Positions 49,311 to 57,538 of a DNA stretch of 64,000 bases are shown here, one piece after another (positions within the stretch are counted from its first letter, which is position 1; each line of letters begins with the position of its first letter). Location: assembly GCA_963978905.1 (NCBI GenBank), contig OZ022259.1, positions 4,402,001 through 4,466,000 on the forward strand. Direction: 5' to 3'. Under the pieces are notes generated by a model. It saw nothing but the letters and a program-made list of their open reading frames with translations. It was not told the origin of the DNA and did not search any database. Both the position numbers and the translations under genes were made by a program. Origin of the DNA: Trichostrongylus colubriformis. Lineage: Eukaryota; Nematoda; Chromadorea; Rhabditida; Trichostrongylidae.

Positions 49311-51425
49311 TGCAGCCTCCTACCCGGTCAAATACGACTCCCCTTGTATCGGGGATGCTCGATACCCAAGGCACCCTGTTTGGGACCCGACGGCGTCCCT
49401 GGCTGGCACGCATGGCGTCGCAAGCTGCATGCCGCAGAGAGGAATCCTGACGTTACACACCTCTGTTGTGCATGCCTATAGAACAGCAACGCGTTTCAGA
49501 TAAGGGAGTGGTTGAAATTAATTGTGGCCGCCGCAAGATCCTACTACCAAGGACAATCAGTTGAATGCGCACGGACAGCACAACCAGCAACGCCAGCACC
49601 AACACCCCCACCAGCAACACCAGCACCAACAGCACCACCAGCGACGCCAGCAACAACAGCACCGCCGGCACCAGGCCAACCACCACGACCAGGATCATCA
49701 AAATTCCGCCAAAAATCCGAAGCAAAGGTAGATTATAAGAAGTACTTAGGGGAGCTCATCTACCAAGGATGAAACCATCATTTTTTTTCATGAAGTAAAA
49801 TCTGAGTAGATCGTGCACTAGCAGACGCAAAACCATTTTTATCTAACAGTACCACTTGTTCTCCGATGTTCAAAGGAACCAGGTAAGGCAGTGGGGTAAT
49901 CATCTTGAGGCCACGCTTCAAGCACACAAGTCGGCAATTATTTTTATGAGGAATCCTGACGTTACACACCTCTGTTATACGTGCCTATCGAAGAGCAATG
50001 CATTTCAGGTGAACGAGTGGTTGGAAGCGATTGTGGCCAACGCAAGACCCTACTACCAAGGCCAAACAGTTGAACGCGCACGGAAAGCACCACCAGCAAC
50101 GCCGGCACCATGCCAACCACCACCACCAGGACCATCAGAATTCCGCCAAAAATCCGAAGCAAAGGTAGATAAGAATCAACACCACCAGCAACGCCAGCAA
50201 CAACAGCACCGCCGGCACCATGCCAACCACCACCACCATAAGATAAGACGGGATAAACATAAGAAGTACTTAGGGGTGCTCATCTACCAAGGATGAAACC
50301 ATCATTTTTTTCATGAAATAAAATCTGAGCAGATCGTGCACTAGCAGACGCAAAACCATTTTTATCTAACAGTACCACTTGTTCTCCGATGTTCAAAGGA
50401 ACCAGGTAGGCAGTGGGGTGATCACCTTGAGGCCACGCTTCAAGCACACAAGTCGGCAATTATTTTTATGAGGAATCCTGACGTTACACACCTTTGTTAT
50501 ACGTGCCTATCGAAGAGCAATGCATTTCAGGTGAGCGAGTGGTTGGAAGCGATTGTGGCCAACGCAAGACCTTACTACCAAGGCCAAACAGTTGAATGCG
50601 CACGGAAAGCACCACCAGCAACGCCAGCACCAACAGCACCACCAGCGACGCCAGCAACAACAGCACCGCCGGCACCAGGCCAACCACCACTACCAGGATC
50701 ATCAAAATTCCGCCAAAAATCCGAAGCAAAGGTAGATCATAAGAAGTACTTAGGGGAGCTCATCTACCAAGGATGAAACCATCATTTTTTTCATGAAGTA
50801 AAATCTGAGTAGATCGTGCACTAGCAGACGCAAAACCATTTTTATCTAACAGTACCACTTGTTCTCCGATGTTCAAAGGAACCAGGTAAGGCAGTGGGGT
50901 GATCATCTTGAGGCCACGCTTCAAGCACACAAGTCGGCAATTATTTTTATGAGGAATCCTGACGTTACACACCTTTGTTATACGTGCCTATCGAAGAGCA
51001 ATGCATTTCAGGTGAGCGAGTGGTTGGAAGCGATTGTGGCCAACGCAAGACCTTACTACCAAGGCCAAACAGTTGAATGCGCACGGAAAGCACCACCAGC
51101 AACGCCAGCACCAACAGCACCACCAGCGACGCCAGCACGAACAGCACCACCAGCAACGCCTACACCAGCAGCACCACCAAGCACACGACCCAAAGCAACG
51201 CGACGTCCTGGACGTGCTAAGACTCACAGGTTCTTACCGCAGCTCATCTACAACTAATGAAACCATCATTTTTTCATGAAAAAATTCTGAGGGGTCGTTC
51301 AGTAGCAGACGCAAATCGATTTTTATCTAGCAGTAACACTTGTTTATTTTTAAGTGAACCACGAGAGGCAGTGGGGTAATCATCTTGAGGCCACGCTTCA
51401 AGCACACAAGTCGGCAATTATTTTT
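49311..51425 (+). repeat. Four-unit tandem array of an exon-like module
   Basis: Units begin at AGGAATCCTGACGTTACACA (49440) and its near-copies at about 49949, 50470 and 50951, with a spacing of 481-521 bases. Each carries a plus-strand frame reading RNPDVTHLCYTCLSKSNAFQ, then SEWLEAIVANARPYYQGQTV, a conserved Cys and a Pro/Thr/Ala-rich tail of variable length (PPATPAPTAPP repeats). Units 1-3 end in KKYLGELIYQG and a stop; unit 4 is altered. The first unit has TAG where the others have TCG and is preceded by a longer Cys/Pro-rich frame (49300-49440). A non-coding part (ACAAGTCGGCAATTATTTTT) separates the units. Either this is a tandem exon family of one mucin-like secreted protein, perhaps the one starting at 47995, or a minisatellite-like expansion with open frames. 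Family unknown. Confidence 0.65.
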
Positions 51426-52576
51426 TATCTCTTTCTCGAACTTTAGCAGCACGACATTTGCAACATTGTTCCACTCTTGATTACGACACATACAGCTCGA
51501 AAAATGTGAATAAAATCAGAACAAACAAACACAGCGAGTACTGGCTAACCGTAAGGGAACAGTGCTGAAAAAGTGCGTCATTACGTTTCAAGTGTGGGAG
51601 TGTGCATCAGGAATAGACGTCATTATGCTTCGTATTTTTCCCGTAGCGATAACGCCGTATCAGGAGCGTGAGGGGTTCATACTTTGCAGTACCGGCGACA
51701 GGGCGCGGCTGCGTGTTTCTCCGTTCTGCCACCCCTTTTTGCACACATTCAGATGCGCTTATTGAACGGAGTCCCGGTTGGAAGTTGTAAGATAACGTTG
51801 AAAGAATTAATAGTTGTGGTGCCGAATTCAAAATTCATACGCAAACAAATACCTTATTCAGCAATCTATAAAATGGAAATCATTACAGCGCTATAGCAAT
51901 TAAGAACCAAAAGTAAATGATAAACTGGCTAAACTATAATGCAATAACAACGATATATAGGAGACTGGATAGTGATTAACAACAGCGACTGATACGCGTC
52001 GAAGCTTTCGTGCTGCTTATCTTTACTCTTCGAAGAAGAATGATGATTTATTGTTGTTGACTTCCGTGTTCTGAAATTTGCAGAATACATTGAATTAAAG
52101 GGGCATGCATCATTAGGACAGATTTCGCGACGCGGTGAGCGGCGTTCGAGCTGATGACGCCGTATGTGGCTGTGCCCTTGAACGATTACAGTGTCTTACA
52201 CCTTTTTTCAAAGGTAGGACAGTGATTACCTTAAGATCCAACTACATACTGTGCAGCGAGTAGCACGCGTCGCGCCGCACGACGCGTTGTAAAATCCTAT
52301 ACACAACGATGCAAAAGCATTGTGAGCCTTGCCATACTAGGAAGAAATGAGATATCATCACGAGTTTTTCAGTATATGTGGTCAAGGGCTGGGGCACAAA
52401 GATGAAGTCGGCGAGGAGAAGCGTTTGCCGCGGTGGTGGTAGGTGATCGCAAATCCTTGCATGCTTTCGTAGAAATAGTGATAAAATTGAAGAGTGAAGA
52501 TTAGCGATTGAAGAGTGAGGAATAGCGCAGTGTTTGCGCTACAGGATGGCCGGAATGGGATAGTCGAGCAGCTTAA
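51426..52576. other. Spacer with diverged repeat K sequence
   Basis: 51880-52310 resembles repeat K and its neighbours (AGCGACTGATACGCGTCG, CGCCGTATGTGGCTGTGCCC). 51655-51715 resembles the interior of the TAA-type MITE (GGGGTTCATACTTTGCAGTA). No gene called. Confidence 0.45.
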
Positions 52577-53043
52577 AGGAATCGTCCACAGAAAATTGAG
52601 TTCTTCTGATACTCTTAAATCTGTGTTGTATTTGCCGAATCAGGAACGCATGCAGAGTTTTACTCGAGAAAGTTAGAATATGGGTAAGATAGAGCTTCCT
52701 GAATTCTGGACCGAGTGGGCGGGGCTTCCGAGTAAAAGCTCGTCCCGTCGTCGGACGACGGGGAAAGTACTTGCTCCGGAGGCACCGCCTACCTGACCGA
52801 GACTTTGTGGTGCTGCATCCTAGCCAGATTCACATTTTTTTGCCTTTGCATGCGGTTCACACTGGGCAAATACAACATAAATATATGAAAAACAGAAAAA
52901 ACTAATTTTTCGTGGACGACTGGTGGGCAAATACAACATAAATATATGGGAAACAGAAAAACTCATTCTTCGTGGACGACTCGTGGGCAAATACAACATA
53001 AATATATGGGAAACAGAAAAACTCATTTTTCGTGGACGACTCC
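52577..53043. mobile_element. MITE family A, copy 6, right end in triplicate
   Basis: AGGAATCGTCCACAGAAAAT at the left and TTTTTCGTGGACGACTCCTT at the right. The right terminal 60-61 bp (GGGCAAATACAACATAAATA to GTGGACGACT) occurs three times in tandem, starting at 52864, 52925 and 52985. Confidence 0.88.
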
Positions 53044-53689
53044 TTCAACATCCGAGTAGTCGGAATGGGCGTTGCTGCAAGGCGTTGCGACGTAATACCA
53101 AAATTCCATGATTCCGTTGTTCCTCTCCATCTTCGTGAGTACTTATGGGTCAGGGGCTATCTTATCACATTCTCAGGACGTATTACAAAATGTTTGTCGA
53201 TATTCTCTACTTTAAGCAAAATTCATGTTGATATATTTATTCCCGTTGAATGGGGTAGTCGCCGTCAAGTGGTCAGCACTTTTGCCCCACCTTGCACAAC
53301 CAGTTTGGACGACTGCTGAACGTAAAATTAGAGGTCAACAATGGTGAAAAGAGATGAAATATGTGAACGAAGCAATTTCTAAAATTATCTTGTGAAACGA
53401 TCAAATATCAAGGAACATGTGCTTGTTTGTCGACCGCTTATGTAGGACATTGTCAAAAATTGCAGATTTCAATATTGGTTCATAATGTTATCTGCGGAAA
53501 ATGCTGTAGTAATAATTCTACCTCTTTCACTTTCGAACAATGGTTCAAAGGTATTTTATAGATATGATAAAACAAACAGCAGAAGTAGAGTGCAGTCCTG
53601 GTCAGCGTACTAGAACAATTAAGCCCAACTTCACCATCTGACATATACTCTAGGTCGGGCCTCGTGAAGGGAAGCTGGCGATGGTGCAT

Positions 53690-54035
53690 AAAATTCAAAT
53701 TCTTCAAATACTGCTCGCGCCGTTTTTCACTTCATATTGCGAAGACGAAATGCTGGGGCAGCAACGATAAAAATGAGCAGTCAAATATAGTGGAGAGAGC
53801 GCCATCATCTTTTGCTGTATCATAAAAGGATCAAAGAAACAGTGTTGGACATCACTGATAGTGACAATCAGTCACTGATAATATGTATGAATAGCACCTA
53901 CGATTCATGGAATCAAGTTCTGTGAACACAAATTATCGCCAGGGATTGAGAAAACCGTGACGGCTCACTGACCATTACATAAGGCATCCATTATGGAACG
54001 TTTAATTTTTGCTCCCGCTATCATCTGAGTTTCGG
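53690..54035 (+). pseudogene. Decayed copy of the secreted-protein start
   Basis: Collinear with 47600-48040. The ATG at 53993 begins MERLIFAPAII and meets TGA after 11 codons, where the intact copy continues into its splice donor. The donor is replaced by GAGTTTCGGGTGT. No counterpart of exon 2 was found downstream, so only the upstream region and exon 1 remain. Confidence 0.75.
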
Positions 54036-54074
54036 GTGTACACCCCTACGCAAGGGATTAGCACCGCGGCGTGA

Positions 54075-54317
54075 GGGGTGAGGTCCACGAGGTCGAATTT
54101 CCGCGCGGCCGCGCGCGATGAGCGGCACGGCGGGTGCGAGTGCCACTGGCAGGGCATCGCAGCCTTCAGGCGAGGCAGTGTGGCATGAGTGGAAAGCGCA
54201 GACGTGACGCAGTCACGCTCGGCCGAGCGACCGAGGGCAATCGATACGGCGAGTCGTACGGGGGCGCCGCCAGTGCATCGCCGCGAAGCGGAAATTCGAC
54301 CTCGTGGACCCCACCCC
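54075..54317. mobile_element. MITE family D, copy 6
   Basis: Arms GAGGTCCACGAGGTCGAATT and AATTCGACCTCGTGGACCCC are near-perfect inverse complements, different from the arms of copies 1-5. The inside carries GGGTGCGAGTGCCACTGGCA and ATCGCCGCGAAGCGGAAATT. It lies directly beside the decayed secreted-protein copy, just as copy 5 lies inside the intact one. Confidence 0.82.
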
Positions 54318-54539
54318 GGCGTGAGGGCAAGTTATCCAGAAGACCCACCTCACTATTGGAACTCTCGGGTGGCGCACGATCGGTATTCGGCAAGTCGGGA
54401 AGAGCTGGTGTATACTGGTTGGGTGAACCTGGTAGGTAGATGTCCTGAACAGTGAAATGGTCCCCAGAAGCTGTTTTATTCTCCTAAAGTCACACTTCGC
54501 CATCATCAGATTAAGCGTTTCTAGGCAGCTGATCCTCGG

Positions 54540-54742
54540 GTAACTATCCAGGATGCACCGATTTGCGTCACATCGATGCGCCATCACGGCGCTACACTTG
54601 CTCTCAAAACCTATGGTAGCCATCAGCTCTTCGCTCAGCTTATCAACCGGAAGCCCGAGTGGGCGTAGCTAGTGTAAATCGAGCAGGTTCACCACCGTGA
54701 TGGTGTACCGTGACGGCGCAAAAGACGTACCTCGATAGTTAC
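54540..54742. mobile_element. Element C, copy 3
   Basis: Terminal inverted repeats GTAACTATCCAGGATGCACC and GACGTACCTCGATAGTTAC, then TTTGCGTCACATCG and CGTGACGGCGCAAAAG. Non-coding. Confidence 0.7.
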
Positions 54743-54800
54743 ACAAAGATATAGTGTAATTTGATTATCGCAAAGTGTGTCATTAAAAACGTTGACTAAC

Positions 54801-55025
54801 CTTCAATTCTTCCACTGACATCTCTTGGAAAGAGTAGTTTGAAAACACAGCGGATGCATGGATTTGATACTCAGAACGCATCTGCTGAGGCTGCTCGAAC
54901 TCCTCCGCAGACGTACCGAACTTCGTCACCGTCGGGCAGTCCCCACCAGCTGCCGTTCTGATCACAGCTGGCTGTTCATGCTGTGGCTGAGCATACACGG
55001 GCTGCTGCATCACCGGTTCGTACAT
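54801..55025 (-). CDS. Exon with Nup98 GLEBS-like segment
   Basis: A 75-codon frame starts at ATG 55025, five bases after an acceptor-like TTTTGACACAG, and ends at AAG/GTTAGT. The acceptor before the ATG could be a spliced-leader site, which would make this a first coding exon. The N-terminal half is Gln/Pro-rich (MYEPVMQQPVYAQPQHEQPA). The C-terminal half, TVTKFGTSAEEF then IHASAVFSNYSFQEMSVEEL, resembles the GLEBS segment of Nup98, where a short Lys-Phe motif is followed by an alanine-containing stretch and a Ser-Phe/Leu-x-Glu-Leu-Arg-x-Glu-Asp pattern. That segment binds Rae1/Gle2 at the nuclear pore (family knowledge). No FG repeats or downstream exons are visible, so this may be an isolated exon or pseudogene fragment. 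Confidence 0.4.
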
Positions 55026-55679
55026 CGTCGCTGTGTCAAAACCGAAATCAACTTCCTCTGATTTGAAGACGCGATCAGTCGCATAAGTTGGTGGTTACCA
55101 GAGAAAATCTTGAAGTGGAGCTTGAGCTGTATAAAGTGAAGGTTCATGAGCTGAAAAAGATTCCTGAATTAAAGCTTGTATTGTGTAAAAAGAGGCTGCA
55201 AGCGCTAACGGAAATTCCTGAGGTGTGCTTGAAGTGAGTAAAATGCAGGTGCGGATGATGACGGAAGAGGATGAAGCTCCGGTCCTGACGAATGTTCTTG
55301 AGGTGGGATTTCTAGAAGGTTTGAAGGATCTGGGGCTTAGCAGGAAATATTAGGTAGAGTTGTTCTATGAAATGGTGGCGGGCCATACATTCCGTAAAAA
55401 GCTGGCCGGCGTCAGGTGCATGCATGTGGAAAGGAGCAGTTTGAGTGAATGGATCAAGTAGGAAACAGTAGCAAACATGATAGCACATAATGTTAATAAA
55501 ACAAATGAAGAACATAAATTACTCACCAAACTGATTAAATACCGGCTCCTGACCTCTCACTGAGGCGTTAAATTTGGCCTAAAGTTCCTCTTCTTACTAG
55601 GTACACTATCGAAGATCGAACATTCCCAATTACTAGGCATAATATCAAACAAAAACATGAGAAGAAGTTTCCTTCGTTG
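55026..55679. other. Spacer with low-confidence coding hints
   Basis: Between 55090 and 55330 the plus strand is Glu/Lys/Leu-rich (ENLEVELELYKVKVHELKK). The minus strand shows a repeated FYxxQAxxQ-like pattern split over two frames. Either could be a decayed repeat-protein exon. No gene called. Confidence 0.3.
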
Positions 55680-55940
55680 CAAAACAGAAATCGAAAACTG
55701 GAAGAGCGTACGGGCATTATACGAACGGTCTGCCACTAGGCAGAGCGCAGTTCAAATTTTCGTGCTCTTTGCTCATTTGCATTTCACTCTGCGTCTCTGA
55801 TCATGTGACTGTCGCCTCACTGCTCCTCAACTTTCTAGCGTCCGCACAAACTTGGACACCCTCACCCGTCGGCCTATACCTCGAGAGGCTCTATTTCGGT
55901 TGGATTTTTGTATTTGCGTATTGCGTTAAACGCAATCGTA
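55680..55940. mobile_element. Long MITE subfamily fragment
   Basis: AAATCGAAAACTGGAAGAGC, CACTCTGCGTCTCTGATCAT and GCGTCCGCACAAACTTGGAC match the copies at 10.2, 15.5 (inverted) and 38.7 kb. The terminal repeats are missing. It is followed by TATGAACGCGGCCTC (about 55978-55992), a relic of a TAA-type MITE end. Confidence 0.6.
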
Positions 55941-56039
55941 TCACCAAGTATAAAGCGTAGACAGCGTACTCACAAGTATGAACGCGGCCTCACTGCTCCT
56001 GATGCGGTGTGATCGATCTGGAGAAAAAAATATACGGAG

Positions 56040-56287
56040 CATAATGTCTTTTATTCTTGAGGCACACTTGTCCTACACCTGAAATGAGACATAGGACGCT
56101 GTACTCGCTGTAGAACACAACCCATACGACACCATCAACTCGCACACGGTATGCCGTGTGGCGGAAACCTGGACTAATCCTAACAGTATGAGTCGCTGGT
56201 TAATTGCTGTCCAGTTCCTATGCATATTTGTATATCTTGCTATTATTGTCATTATTTAGGCAATTGTTGAGTGCTTTTGGTTCTCAA
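56040..56287 (-). repeat. Repeat K, inverted copy
   Basis: Inverted match to 46939-47201: ACAACCCATACGACACCATC, GCCGTGTGGCGGAAACCT, ATGAGTCGCTGGTTAATTGC and CAATTGTTGAGTG. It joins a family A MITE end exactly as the 47-kb copy does, so the duplicated unit spans the MITE boundary. Confidence 0.8.
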
Positions 56288-56409
56288 AGAAATCGTGCAC
56301 GAAATAATGAGTTTCTCTGTTACCCATATATTTATGTTGTATTTACATAATATGGGTCGCGTGCACAGTTTTACGCAAAAAAATAAGAATCTGGCTCAGA
56401 TACATCTCT
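56288..56409. mobile_element. MITE family A, copy 7, left part
   Basis: AAATCGTGCACGAAATAATG, CTGTTACCCATATATTTATG and GGTCGCGTGCACAGTTTTAC are the standard left end. The element is cut at TCTCT by the LTR retrotransposon and resumes at 61115. The right part ends at 61424. Confidence 0.85.
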
Positions 56410-56815
56410 TGTTGTAGATTCACAACCATAATATTTCATTCTTATCAAATAGCAGCTAGAACTGAACGATAACATGTTAGTTCAAGTTGTTTACTGTAGG
56501 ACATAACTTAGATAAGCACCTACTGAAAAAGTACTGCAGGCATGACCTCGCGGTATCATAAGTGTGCAATCAAATATGTATTGCCCTTGGCGCGGTGCAC
56601 ACTTTCATCCCCTAGCGGTGCACTCTTTGATCCCCTTACAGGAGTGTCTCCACTGGACCTTTTCGGTCCAAGATTGAGCCCATATCTATGCACCGCCCAC
56701 ATTTGTCTGTATATAAACCCCTATTACGATGTATTATGGTCGGTTATTGTACAAAAGGTACGTCGTAATAAACATATACTACACGTGCCTGTACAACCTT
56801 TGGTAATCCACCAAA
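56410..56815 (+). repeat. 5' LTR
   Basis: Starts TGTTGTAGATTCACAACC and ends CCACCAAA. TATATAAA (56710-56717) is a likely promoter element and AATAAA (56767-56772) a likely poly(A) signal, which places transcription start and the R region between them. The 111-codon frame inside is an LTR by-product present in both copies. Confidence 0.92.
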
Positions 56816-56816
56816 T

Positions 56817-56830
56817 TGGTGCATCGACCG
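56817..56830 (+). other. Primer-binding site
   Basis: TGGTGCATCGACCG follows the 5' LTR after one base. The leading TGG is the complement of a tRNA CCA end. The tRNA species was not identified. Confidence 0.75.
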
Positions 56831-56845
56831 TTGGAAAAACCACCC

Positions 56846-57315
56846 CTTCTACGCTAGCTCTTCTCAGTGAGAGATAGAAGGTGAACAACTTCAACCACAG
56901 AACAAATTTCTTCTACGATTTCTCCCTGAGAAACACAGAAATTTGTAAGTCTTCTACGCTAGCTCTCCCCAGTGAGAGATAGAAGATAACTTTTACTTTC
57001 CACCAGCTGGAAACAAATCAAACCGTCTAAGCCAGTTCTCCTCAGTGAGAAATAGACGTTTGATCTCAGTCTTTCTAACAAATTAGAAAGACCATCAACA
57101 GCTTATCCGCGACTCCTCACAGATCCGGAAAACTACTTCAAAGCCCTGTTAAGTCATTCTTTCTCAGAGAAACGACAGGCAAAATCAAATAACTCATTTC
57201 TTTCGAACAAATTCGAAAGAAATTCGAGAAATTTTCTGGGATTCCTCCATAAGGAGCCAGAATCAACCTTCTGCGCAAGTTCTCCTCAGTGAGAAAACAG
57301 AAGAAGCCTGAAATT
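56846..57315 (+). ncRNA. Leader RNA with an array of hairpins
   Basis: At least eight local hairpins occupy the untranslated leader. Four share one design: a 6-bp outer stem (CTTCTA/TAGAAG at 56846-56880 and 56951-56985, CGTCTA/TAGACG at 57024-57058, CTTCTG/CAGAAG at 57268-57303), an inner CTC/GAG-type stem and a CAGTGAGA motif. Others are perfect: ACAAATTTCT/AGAAATTTGT with inner TTTCTC/GAGAAA (56902-56946), CTTTCTAA-CAAA-TTAGAAAG (57071-57090) and a 12-bp stem with CAAA loop (57196-57223). Outer-stem differences between copies are compensated on the opposite strand. Role unknown: packaging, dimerisation or translation control are candidates. Confidence 0.7.
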
Positions 57316-57538
57316 TCGTGTTACTCCTCCCTGAGGAATCCAGAAAAAGAAGGAAAAAGACCCGCGTGGCAGGAAACATCCTACACGGAACCAAAGAAGT
57401 TAAAAACCAAATAAAACGCAACTGAAGCAACACATACAGCTTCATACGCTCAAATTGGTTCCGAAATCCGTGCAAAAATCAACAAAGCACGAAGAAAACG
57501 TCAACTTCTCGAAAGAAAAGCGGCCATAAAACATCAAA

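Noticed and set aside
49453..51227. Minus-strand Leu/Val-rich and Trp/Cys-rich frames across the tandem array
   Set aside because: They are antisense of the PATPAPTAPP-type repeats and vary with repeat number.
56542..56877. 111-codon frame in the LTR, repeated at 60841
   Set aside because: The identical frame in both LTRs follows from LTR duplication. It spans the promoter and poly(A) signals and has no domain.
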